NCBI GenBank assembly: GCA_018399795.1
Contig: JAGYOC010000282.1
Coordinates: 1-6,016 of the forward strand
Direction of reading: 5' to 3'
DNA from: Dehalococcoidales bacterium
Lineage (GTDB): Bacteria; Chloroflexota; Dehalococcoidia; Dehalococcoidales; UBA5760
Length of the DNA stretch: 6,016 bases
In this document: piece after piece, positions 1 to 5,731 of the stretch
Numbering within the stretch: position 1 is the first letter of the stretch
How the letters are laid out: every line of letters begins with the position of its first letter
Translations under genes and position numbers: made by a program
The notes under the pieces: model-generated
The model's database searches: none
What the model saw: the letters and a program-made list of their open reading frames with translations, nothing else
What the model was told of the DNA's origin: nothing

Positions 1-357
1 TATTACCGGTATTCTTGAATAACTGGACAGGATGTCGAGAGTACGGTGAGAAAAGGTTCGGGCAGCAATGACATCGACGTACCGGTTTAGGACCTGTGCA
101 ATGTCGCCAATGGCTTCTCTCTTACCCAGCCCAATTTCTGCCGGTGAGAGGTATATTGCGCTTCCACCCAGCTGGCGTATGGACAGTTCAAAGCTGACCC
201 GTGTTCTCAACGAAGCTTTCTCGAAAAGTAGCGCCAGTGTTTTTTCTTTAAGCTGGTGCTGGTATCCCATGGATTTAAATCCAATTGCACTATTGATTAG
301 CGCGTAAATCTCGTCGCTACTCATGTCCGAAACAGAAAGGAAATCTTTCCCCTGCAA
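1..357 (-). CDS. argF: Ornithine carbamoyltransferase, N-terminal part (runs off left edge)
   Basis: This enzyme makes citrulline from ornithine and carbamoyl phosphate in cytoplasmic arginine synthesis. The 119 codons visible give the carbamoyl-phosphate-binding domain. The signature FEKxSxRTRxSFE is present with S49-L-R51-T-R53, where S, R, T and R bind the phosphate. The family blocks YLSPAEIGLGKRE (69-81), VLNRYVDVIAARTFSH (89-104) and RIPVI (115-119) follow. The ARTFSH block favours ornithine over aspartate carbamoyltransferase. The full family length is about 305-335 residues, so roughly two thirds lie outside the window, including the HPCQ and ornithine-binding motifs. I start it at TTG (357-355) because an in-frame TAA (360-358) sits directly before it and a GGAGG lies 5 nt upstream; the next in-frame ATG (codon 12) would cut off the conserved GKDFLSVSD start. 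It is divergent from the TRAP operon. Confidence 0.93.
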   Translation of the reverse strand, partial: MQGKDFLSVSDMSSDEIYALINSAIGFKSMGYQHQLKEKTLALLFEKASLRTRVSFELSIRQLGGSAIYLSPAEIGLGKREAIGDIAQVLNRYVDVIAARTFSHRTLDILSSYSRIPVI

Positions 358-362
358 TTATG

Positions 363-367
363 CCTCC
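363..367 (-). promoter_or_regulatory. Ribosome binding site deciding the TTG start of argF
   Basis: GGAGG on the minus strand lies 5 nt before TTG. An in-frame TAA between the two excludes any longer start, so this site fixes the unusual TTG initiation. Confidence 0.75.
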
Positions 368-411
368 ATTTAACTTAAATATTTCCCTATAAAGATGTTA
401 CGGTAATCAAT

Positions 412-420
412 AGTATAACA
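412..420 (-). promoter_or_regulatory. Probable extended -10 promoter of argF
   Basis: On the minus strand TGTTATACT reads as an extended -10 (TG, one base, TATACT; 5 of 6 to TATAAT). The -35 region is poor (TTAATG at an 18-nt spacing at best), as is usual for extended -10 promoters. It would give a leader of about 50 nt before the argF TTG. I see no clear ArgR box. Confidence 0.45.
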
Positions 421-473
421 CGAAATGTTAATCGCCATTAAGAAAAACCGGTTAAATGATATATTGACAAATA

Positions 474-502
474 CTCTTTTAATTGCTAGCATAAATTATT
501 GT
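474..502 (+). promoter_or_regulatory. Sigma70-type promoter for the TRAP operon
   Basis: A perfect -35 TTGACA (474-479) is followed after 17 nt by TATTGT (497-502), which matches TATAAT at 4 of 6 positions. Transcription would start near 509, leaving a leader of about 265 nt before the ATG at 774. That leader is long enough to hold further control. Confidence 0.5.
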
Positions 503-656
503 CGGCATAACATTATACATGCATCTATTGATTTAGTCCTGTTGCCAGGTTGATAAGAAGATTTATGTAAAGTATAAGCCCCGGCTGGCTTCAATCACCA
601 CTGTTTATTTTATTGCTGGTATCCCTTGGGCCATGGCACTGATCTTGTTTGTTTGA

Positions 657-671
657 GGTAAACGTTTTACC
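657..671. promoter_or_regulatory. Operator-like inverted repeat in the TRAP leader
   Basis: GGTAAA-CGT-TTTACC is a perfect 6-bp inverted repeat with a 3-nt spacer. It contains the AAACGTTT core common in operators of LacI-family repressors. It lies downstream of the likely promoter and about 100 nt before the start codon, where a repressor could block elongation. No regulator gene is in the window, so the LacI link is inference from the core alone. Confidence 0.3.
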
Positions 672-760
672 GATGAACGGCTTTCATATAAGAAAGGTTT
701 TGGAGGTTGTGCCTATAGCGTAGATAATATGCCAGTTTGTATCAGCACAAAATATATGGT

Positions 761-766
761 AAGGAG
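761..766 (+). promoter_or_regulatory. Ribosome binding site deciding the dctP start
   Basis: AAGGAG ends 7 nt before the ATG at 774. The in-frame upstream ATG at 729 has no such site and would add 15 residues in front of a normal signal peptide, so 774 is the start. Confidence 0.85.
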
Positions 767-773
767 ATTTTGG

Positions 774-1901
774 ATGAAAAAGCTAGGAACAATTAAGCTA
801 ATCATAGGTATTAGTCTGGTGGCAGTGCTGGCCGTGAGTATTCCTATGATTAGCAGCTGCACAGGCCCAGGTCCTGAGCCGACTCCTGAAACTACCCCTG
901 AACCTGCGCCTGAACCTACACCAGAACCTACACCAGAACCGGCTGCGGAGGGACAGACATGGCACCTGCGGGGTATCTCCCCACAGGGTCAATCTATTGT
1001 ACAGAGGGACTCTATCGAGAATTACTGTGATATAGTAACGGAGATGAGCGGAGGTCGCGTTACCTTCGACTGGTATGCCGGTGGTGACCTGATGCCTTCA
1101 GAGGAAGAGATACCGGCACTTCAGGCTGGTACCATCGACATGCTGCAGTGGTATCCTCTCATGGGAACTGCTACTGAACTCAGAACTATTGAATGCGGTG
1201 CTCCCTTTGCTACAAAAAATGCTGTTGAGTTCAGGACTCTGATACACCACCGTGGGCTGAAGGAGCTCTTTGAGGACTCATATGCTGAGCTGGGTCTGGT
1301 ATATCTTGGCCCTTCATTGCATGACCCCCTGGAGATTGTTTCCTCAAAACCGGCCTATTCTCTCGAAGACATGGAGGGGCAGAGGATTCAGCTTCTGGCT
1401 GAGCACGCCTATCCCTTTGAGCAGGTGGGCGTATCCTGTATGCCAACTCCGCCCTCCGACGTTTACTTGGCCATTCAGACCGGTGCTATGGATGGGTTTG
1501 GCTGGTCTGGTGCCGATGAGGTTGTCCAGTTCGGTATGAACGAGGTAGCACCGTATCTTTGGGATCCGCCCTTTGTTGATGTATGCAATGTTGCCTACTT
1601 GATTAATCCTGATGTTTGGGATAGTATGCCAGCTGATATACAAGCTATCCTAAAATATGGACTTGATCATCTTGATATTTGGAACGAGTCGATAAGGGCT
1701 CATGGTGAGTACAAGTATCGTACCGATGGCTCCTTCGAGGAGATTTGCTTCCTGCCCGATGAAGATATCGAGATATTGCGGGGATATGGAATGGAGTATC
1801 TGGACATAGTGGCGGAAAGAAATGCCAGGTGTGCCCAGGCGGTACAGATAATCAAGGACTTCCGCGAGGAAGTCGATGCGGCAAACTGGTACGGCCATTA
1901 A
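774..1901 (+). CDS. dctP: TRAP transporter solute-binding lipoprotein (DctP family)
   Basis: This is the extracytoplasmic receptor that captures a substrate, usually an organic acid, and hands it to the DctQM membrane unit. The 375-residue product starts MKKLGTIK, has a hydrophobic stretch (9-26) and a lipobox ISSC with C29 as the likely lipidated residue, so it is membrane-tethered and not free. A Pro/Glu/Thr linker (32-56) precedes the binding domain, which begins near W63. Family marks are GGRVTFDWYAGGDLMPSEE (93-111), ALQAGTIDM (115-123) and DVYLAIQTGAMDGFGW (229-244). The usual G-x-K-x-R block, whose arginine grips the ligand carboxylate, reads G202-Q-R-I-Q206, with Gln at the expected Arg place. 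The substrate cannot be named. The W at 244 and the SGADEV that follows resemble keto-acid or hydrophobic-acid receptors more than C4-dicarboxylate ones. It is the first gene of the operon, 111 nt before dctQ. Confidence 0.9.
   Translation: MKKLGTIKLIIGISLVAVLAVSIPMISSCTGPGPEPTPETTPEPAPEPTPEPTPEPAAEGQTWHLRGISPQGQSIVQRDSIENYCDIVTEMSGGRVTFDWYAGGDLMPSEEEIPALQAGTIDMLQWYPLMGTATELRTIECGAPFATKNAVEFRTLIHHRGLKELFEDSYAELGLVYLGPSLHDPLEIVSSKPAYSLEDMEGQRIQLLAEHAYPFEQVGVSCMPTPPSDVYLAIQTGAMDGFGWSGADEVVQFGMNEVAPYLWDPPFVDVCNVAYLINPDVWDSMPADIQAILKYGLDHLDIWNESIRAHGEYKYRTDGSFEEICFLPDEDIEILRGYGMEYLDIVAERNARCAQAVQIIKDFREEVDAANWYGH
867..941 (+). repeat. Degenerate 12-bp tandem repeat coding a (TPEP)n linker
   Basis: The unit GAACCTACACCA occurs twice in exact tandem (912-935) and begins a third copy (936-940). 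Less perfect copies precede it from 867. It encodes the PEPTPE-type linker between the lipid anchor and the binding domain. Such repeats change copy number easily by slippage, so linker length may vary between strains. Confidence 0.75.
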
Positions 1902-1945
1902 TCGTAATAGTTTCTTGAACCTACATGCATGACCAGGATTGATTT

Positions 1946-1976
1946 TGCCCCCGGTTAGCTAATTTAACCGGGGGCA
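1946..1976 (+). promoter_or_regulatory. Strong intra-operon hairpin between dctP and dctQ
   Basis: TGCCCCCGGTTA and its exact reverse complement TAACCGGGGGCA form a perfect 12-bp, GC-rich stem around a 7-nt loop (GCTAATT). No T-run follows on either strand, so it is not a standard terminator. Its place after the binding-protein gene suits a 3'-end-protecting or partly terminating element that keeps binding-protein mRNA above that of the membrane subunits, as known for other binding-protein operons. That role is inference. Confidence 0.7.
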
Positions 1977-2012
1977 GGTCAGGATATCTCATCAATAATA
2001 AGGAGATATTTT

Positions 2013-2540
2013 ATGCCTAAAACTATGGTCACTTACGTAATGGCGATCGAAGCATTCGTAAGAAGAATGTGGTCGGGACTGAGATGGGCGACCATAGCCA
2101 TCATCGCCGTACTTGCCTATGCGGTATTTGCCAGACATGGTCTGAGTGCTCCCAGCCAGCAAGCATACGAACTGGCTATGTTTACCATGACAGCGGGGTT
2201 TATCCTGGCCGGGGGGCCATTACTGCTACAGGATGAGCATGTCAGGATGGATGCTTTTTATGTCCGCTGGTCTCCCCGCAAGCAGGCCATAATTGACGTG
2301 GCTACGTTTGCTCTCTTCATATACGTTTTTGTCATGGCGGTAACTGCTGTAACTGCTACCTGGGACTCTTATATCTCCGGTCAACATACCAAAAGCATAT
2401 GGTCTCCCCCCCTCTGGCCCCTGAAGGCTTCGATTGCGGTGGGCTGTATCATTCTTATCCTTCAGGGAATTGCCAAACTGTTCAGGGACATTGCTACCAT
2501 TAAAGGGAAACCGATTCCCAGAGGGAAATCCCTATCATGA
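2013..2540 (+). CDS. dctQ: TRAP transporter small membrane subunit (DctQ family)
   Basis: This is the four-helix small permease subunit that joins DctM in the cytoplasmic membrane and is needed for binding-protein-dependent, ion-driven uptake. The product has 175 residues, a normal family length. Hydrophobic segments lie at about 24-42, 53-73, 92-115 and 137-156. Between the second and third is QDEHVRMDAFY (73-83), matching the conserved H-V-R-x-D motif of DctQ proteins. A W-S-P-P-L-W-P stretch (130-136) enters the last helix, also typical. The start has AAGGAG (2000-2005) 7 nt upstream. The last four bases, ATGA, overlap the dctM start, so the two subunits are probably translationally coupled. 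Confidence 0.9.
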   Translation: MPKTMVTYVMAIEAFVRRMWSGLRWATIAIIAVLAYAVFARHGLSAPSQQAYELAMFTMTAGFILAGGPLLLQDEHVRMDAFYVRWSPRKQAIIDVATFALFIYVFVMAVTAVTATWDSYISGQHTKSIWSPPLWPLKASIAVGCIILILQGIAKLFRDIATIKGKPIPRGKSLS

Positions 2541-3859
2541 ATGTAATGCTTATTACAGTTCTGATGTTTGCCAGCATGATGGCACTTCTTACCACTGGCC
2601 GTCAGGTCTTTCTGCTTGTTGGAGCTGTAGCTACCACCGCTGCCCTGGCTCTATGGGGTACCGGTGGTATGATGATGCCCCATTTCAATACTGTCGGGAT
2701 GATATATTGGGATGTAATGCTATCATTCCCGGCATTTATTTTTATGGGCTATATGCTGGCTCGCTCGGGGATGGCAGATGACCTTTACCAAATGATTTAC
2801 AAATGGGCTGGTGGGACCAAGGGTGGCTTGGGAATGGGTAGTATAGGCATCTGTGCTCTGATCGGGGCAGTTCAGGGAACCTGTGTTTCTGGCCAGGTAG
2901 CAATGGGGCTTATTGCTTTGCCGTCTATGTTGAAAAGGAAATATGATAAGTCCATAGTTACCGGGCTTATTCAGGCTGGTGGAGGACTGGGATACCTCAT
3001 TCCACCCAGTCTGGTATTCGTTCTTTACGGCATGCTGGCCAGGGTTCCAATAGGGCACCTTTGGATTGCTGGGGCCATACCTGGGGTTATTCTGGCTGGA
3101 CTGTATGTTGCCTATATCGGTATAAGGTGCCGCATACAGCCCCATATTGGCCCACCGATACCTGCCGAAGAGCGAGCTAGCTTAAGAGAGAAAATCTATA
3201 GCATGAGAGCCGGAGTTGCGCCGCTGTTACTTCTCTTCGCGGTAATGGGGCTGCTTTTGATGGGAATTACTACCGTGACTGAGAGCTCGGCTATAGGGGC
3301 GATCGGTTCCATAGTGGTGACTCTGGTTTATCGCCGGTTCAGCTGGAAGACCCTTGTCGAAGTGGTGGACCACACCTGGCAGCTAACCAGCGTAATCATG
3401 TGGATTTTCGTATCCGCCATTTTGTTCGGTGCTATTTATCAGGGGCTGGGAGCTGCGCAGTCATTTGAGATGCTACTGTCCGGAACAATCGGTCAGAACC
3501 CGACCATGGTCGTAGCTATGATGATAGGTATCTATATACTGCTAGGTATGGTTATGGATGACTTTGCTATGCTGATCGTTACGGCTCCTCTATTCCTTCC
3601 GGTACTGGCCAGTATGGGGGTGAATATGGTATGGTTCGGCGTTCTCTATTGCGTAACCGTTCTGGTAGCTTTGATGACGCCGCCTTTCGGGTTTGCTCTG
3701 TTCATTATGAAGGGTCTTGTTCCCAAAGATTCCGGAATAACCATGGTGGATATATACAAGTCAATAATACCCTTTGTGCTTATCAATGTCGGCCTTCTGG
3801 TTGCTCTGCTCTTTTTCCCGCAGATATGTTTATGGCTACCCGGCCGTCTTTTCGGGTAA
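2537..3859 (+). CDS. dctM: TRAP transporter large membrane subunit (DctM family)
   Basis: This is the transport channel of the TRAP system, an integral membrane protein that moves substrate with sodium or protons by an elevator mechanism. The 440-residue product is hydrophobic along its length, consistent with the usual 11-12 or so membrane segments. Conserved blocks are seen in order: GQVAMGLIALPSMLKRKY (119-136), GGLGYLIPPSLVFVLYG (149-165), TVTESSAIGAIG (246-257, the P/V-T-E-x-x-A-x-G motif), MDDFAMLIVTAPLFLPV (340-356) and TPPFGFALFIMKG (381-393). The G-x-x-IPPS and TPP-x-G loops line the substrate/ion site in the family. The gene is complete, with no frameshift. It begins inside the dctQ stop by a 4-bp overlap, has only a weak ribosome binding site of its own (GAGGGA near 2520), and is followed by a terminator. 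Confidence 0.94.
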   Translation: MNVMLITVLMFASMMALLTTGRQVFLLVGAVATTAALALWGTGGMMMPHFNTVGMIYWDVMLSFPAFIFMGYMLARSGMADDLYQMIYKWAGGTKGGLGMGSIGICALIGAVQGTCVSGQVAMGLIALPSMLKRKYDKSIVTGLIQAGGGLGYLIPPSLVFVLYGMLARVPIGHLWIAGAIPGVILAGLYVAYIGIRCRIQPHIGPPIPAEERASLREKIYSMRAGVAPLLLLFAVMGLLLMGITTVTESSAIGAIGSIVVTLVYRRFSWKTLVEVVDHTWQLTSVIMWIFVSAILFGAIYQGLGAAQSFEMLLSGTIGQNPTMVVAMMIGIYILLGMVMDDFAMLIVTAPLFLPVLASMGVNMVWFGVLYCVTVLVALMTPPFGFALFIMKGLVPKDSGITMVDIYKSIIPFVLINVGLLVALLFFPQICLWLPGRLFG

Positions 3860-3891
3860 TTAAATAGGCACGAGAATGGGTAGAAACATTA

Positions 3892-3938
3892 GATGCCCTT
3901 ATCCGATTTCATATGCAACGGATAAGGGCATCATTTTT
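3892..3938 (+). terminator. Rho-independent terminator of the TRAP operon
   Basis: GATGCCCTTATCCG pairs perfectly with CGGATAAGGGCATC (14 bp) around a 13-nt loop, followed by A and five T. It begins 32 nt after the dctM stop. The hairpin also lies 63 nt beyond the convergent synthase gene, but that strand has no good T-run (TCTAATG follows), so termination in the minus direction is only possible. Confidence 0.88.
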
Positions 3939-4001
3939 ACCTTGATTTCGGATGCCTGTAAATTGTAGGAGAAGAAAGCTGTGTCCTCATTAAAGCAACT
4001 G

Positions 4002-5252
4002 TTATTCCAGCGGCTTGAGTGTGAGGAGCTTGCGCGCAATTTGGGGGTGGTCATGGATAAATCGTAGTTCGTCCTCGACCAGGGGTTTCTGCGCTTCTAC
4101 ATTGGCATATCTGACCAATTCCAGGATTTCCTGGGCATTGTCATTGTTAGTAAAGGATACCGAAGACTCGCCGATTATCTCGTTCATTACGTGTCTGAAG
4201 CCGGATATTCCGCTGTATTCCCCGGTACATATTTCTCTGCCTGTTTCAACCTCTTCGGGGTCACCCCTGCCCAGATCCTGGAAGCTGTATAGCTCGTAGT
4301 TATCGGGGTCTTTCAAGACGCCGTCGGCGTGGATGCCAGAGGCATGAGCAAAAGCATTGGCCCCGACGCCCGGCTGATTTATCGGTATCGGCACGCCGAA
4401 GGCATAGCTGGCGTATTTGGCCATTTTCCATGCCATGGAGAGGTCAACCTGATTGCCAAACTGGTACTGTTGCGAAAAGTCTTTTGACTTGTTAACGGCC
4501 AGTATTACTGCTACCAGATCAGCATTGCCCGCCCTCTCACCGATGCCGTTGATGGTTGTGTTGATATAAGCGTCCTGGCCAGCGTCTATAGCCCCCTTGG
4601 CCCCGGCGATGGAATTTGCCACCGCCATGCCGATGTCGTTATGGCAGTGCAGTTCAATAGGGATTTGGATAGAACTGGCAAGCTTGTTCGTCATCTCGTA
4701 AGCCGTAAATGGGTTATCGTAACCGAGGGTATCGCAGTATCTCAGTCTGTCTGCACCGTTCTCTTTGGCTGCCATACCGAATTCAATTAGGTAATCGATA
4801 TCGGTACGCGAGCCATCCTCGGCGTTAACACCGATACTCTCCGCACCGAGGTTCTTGGCAGTGCTGACCGCATCGCTCATCATATTGACGATATCGTTCC
4901 TGTTTTTTCTCCCCTGAAACTTGCCCTGTATCATCTGGTCCGATGTGCTTATAGACAGGTTGAGATGTTTGATATCCGGTATCAGCCTGAAAGCTGTCTC
5001 CACATCCTGTACCGTAGCTCTTACCCAGCCTTCCAGACGAATTGGTTCGAGTACTCCCATATCGGCAAGTTCCAGGTTTGCCTGCAGGTACAACGATTCG
5101 TGACGGGTAGTGGGAAAGCCAAACTCCGATTGGAATACTCCCATTCTGTTGAGGTATATGTTTATCAGAGTTTTTTGGAGCTTGGATAATCCCAGTCGCG
5201 CGGTTTGCACTCCGTCACGGTTGGTCACGTCAATAAGATAAATTTTTCCCAT
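4002..5252 (-). CDS. Re-citrate synthase / homocitrate synthase family protein
   Basis: The family condenses acetyl-CoA with a 2-oxo acid in a metal-dependent DRE-TIM barrel. The 416-residue product opens with IDVTNRDGVQ (7-16), giving the catalytic R12-D13 pair. Metal ligands are seen in ELHCHND (200-206; H202, H204), with NGIGERAGNADL (235-246) and HASGIHADG (303-311) following. The start MGKIYLIDVTNRDG and the blocks EFGFPTTRHE and LRYCDTLGYD look like the group that includes the experimentally shown Re-citrate synthases of anaerobes (Clostridium kluyveri, Dehalococcoides), often annotated as homocitrate or isopropylmalate synthase. Only about 60 residues follow the lyase core, so the LeuA-type leucine-binding domain is absent. 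The neighbouring isocitrate dehydrogenase upstream on the same strand favours citrate synthesis over homocitrate, but the substrate is not proven. The ribosome binding site is weak (AGGCGAG). Confidence 0.85.
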   Translation of the reverse strand: MGKIYLIDVTNRDGVQTARLGLSKLQKTLINIYLNRMGVFQSEFGFPTTRHESLYLQANLELADMGVLEPIRLEGWVRATVQDVETAFRLIPDIKHLNLSISTSDQMIQGKFQGRKNRNDIVNMMSDAVSTAKNLGAESIGVNAEDGSRTDIDYLIEFGMAAKENGADRLRYCDTLGYDNPFTAYEMTNKLASSIQIPIELHCHNDIGMAVANSIAGAKGAIDAGQDAYINTTINGIGERAGNADLVAVILAVNKSKDFSQQYQFGNQVDLSMAWKMAKYASYAFGVPIPINQPGVGANAFAHASGIHADGVLKDPDNYELYSFQDLGRGDPEEVETGREICTGEYSGISGFRHVMNEIIGESSVSFTNNDNAQEILELVRYANVEAQKPLVEDELRFIHDHPQIARKLLTLKPLE

Positions 5253-5311
5253 AGATCAACTCGCCTGCATAAATATTCGGTATTTCCATGCGTAATCTGG
5301 TTATATGGTTA

Positions 5312-5320
5312 ATTATAGCA
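5312..5320 (-). promoter_or_regulatory. Probable extended -10 promoter for the synthase gene
   Basis: On the minus strand TGCTATAAT is a full extended -10 (TG, one base, consensus TATAAT), 59 nt before the ATG of the synthase. The -35 is weak (TTATAT at 17 nt). It lies in the 122-nt gap after the dehydrogenase, so the synthase may be transcribed on its own as well as by read-through. Confidence 0.5.
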
Positions 5321-5374
5321 TATGGGACGGGATGATATAAAAGATATAGACTTAAGCGCTAAGTGATCTTAGTG

Positions 5375-5725
5375 TCAGGTAAGTTTCTCCTTAACGGCTT
5401 GAGCTACCTCCATTGTGCTGGCGGCCTTGCCTTCACTGCCCCTTTTGAGGTCGTAAGTCAAGACCTTGCCTTCTGCGATAACCCCTGCTATGGCATTTTC
5501 CATCCTGTTTGCCGCTTCCGTTTCACCGATGTATCGCAGCATCAACACTCCGGAAAGCATCATTGACATGGGGTTTACCTTGTGTAGGCCTTTATATTTG
5601 GGAGCACTGCCGTGAGTTGGCTCGAAAATGGCGATATCGTCACCGATGTTGGCTCCCGGTGCCAGTCCCAGCCCGCCCACCAGGCCGGCACAGAGGTCAG
5701 AGAGCAAATCGCCATAAAGATTGGG
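5375..5725 (-). CDS. icd: Isocitrate dehydrogenase, C-terminal part (broken at the upstream end)
   Basis: The enzyme oxidises isocitrate to 2-oxoglutarate. Only the last 116 residues are present, starting at P-N-L-Y-G-D. This [19 protein letters not shown] block (2-20), then [11 protein letters not shown] (20-30) and [12 protein letters not shown] (35-46), mark the isocitrate rather than the isopropylmalate branch. K43-Y44 and Y91/R95 (in TYDLKR) match the residues that hold the NADP 2'-phosphate in E. coli Icd (K344, Y345, Y391, R395), so NADP use is likely. The family has about 330-420 residues, so the N-terminal two thirds are missing. The frame stays open to 5758, but the extra residues (rich in F, Y, K) are antisense to an AT-rich region and do not look like this protein. 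The break coincides with a sharp GC change. It is upstream of the synthase on the same strand. Confidence 0.85.
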   Translation of the reverse strand, partial: PNLYGDLLSDLCAGLVGGLGLAPGANIGDDIAIFEPTHGSAPKYKGLHKVNPMSMMLSGVLMLRYIGETEAANRMENAIAGVIAEGKVLTYDLKRGSEGKAASTMEVAQAVKEKLT

Positions 5726-5731
5726 TCTTTT
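5720..5731. other. Sequence junction: chimeric join or recombination point
   Basis: Left of this point the minus strand codes for isocitrate dehydrogenase at about 50-70% GC. Right of it the sequence falls to about 31% GC and the plus strand becomes coding. Dehydrogenase homology ends at the proline before NLYGD (codon 5725-5723); the next upstream codon gives Arg where the family has a hydrophobic residue or Thr. The bases ATTGGG (5720-5725) would fit either side (I-G-S-F on the plus strand), so a few bases of shared sequence may lie at the join. Confidence 0.75.

Larger units (their letters stand above)
358..773. other. Divergent intergenic control region and long TRAP leader
   Basis: This 416-base stretch between argF (minus) and the binding-protein gene (plus) is AT-rich in its first half. 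It carries a promoter for each direction, an inverted repeat at 657-671 and the ribosome binding site of the binding protein. Between about 510 and 655 I see no convincing gene, tRNA or known riboswitch. One small ORF (673-723, 16 codons, starting MNGFHIRK) could be a leader peptide, but its only GAGG lies 14 nt upstream of the ATG, so I do not call it. Confidence 0.6.

Noticed and set aside
68..307. Plus-strand 79-codon ORF at the left end
   Set aside because: It is exactly antisense to the ornithine carbamoyltransferase fragment, whose conserved motifs leave no doubt about the coding strand.
673..723. Possible 16-codon leader peptide (MNGFHIRK...)
   Set aside because: The only GAGG is 14 nt from the ATG, there is no run of regulatory codons, and no paired attenuator stems follow it.
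729..773. Upstream ATG extending the TRAP binding protein by 15 residues
   Set aside because: It has no ribosome binding site and places MPVCISTKYMVRRFW before a normal lipoprotein signal peptide; the ATG at 774 has AAGGAG at 7 nt.
798..992. Minus-strand ORF rich in Arg, Phe and Cys repeats
   Set aside because: Its repeats are only the antisense of the TPEP-coding linker of the binding protein.
2723..3145. Minus-strand 140-codon ORF within dctM
   Set aside because: It is antisense to well conserved DctM motifs and shows no domain pattern or ribosome binding site.
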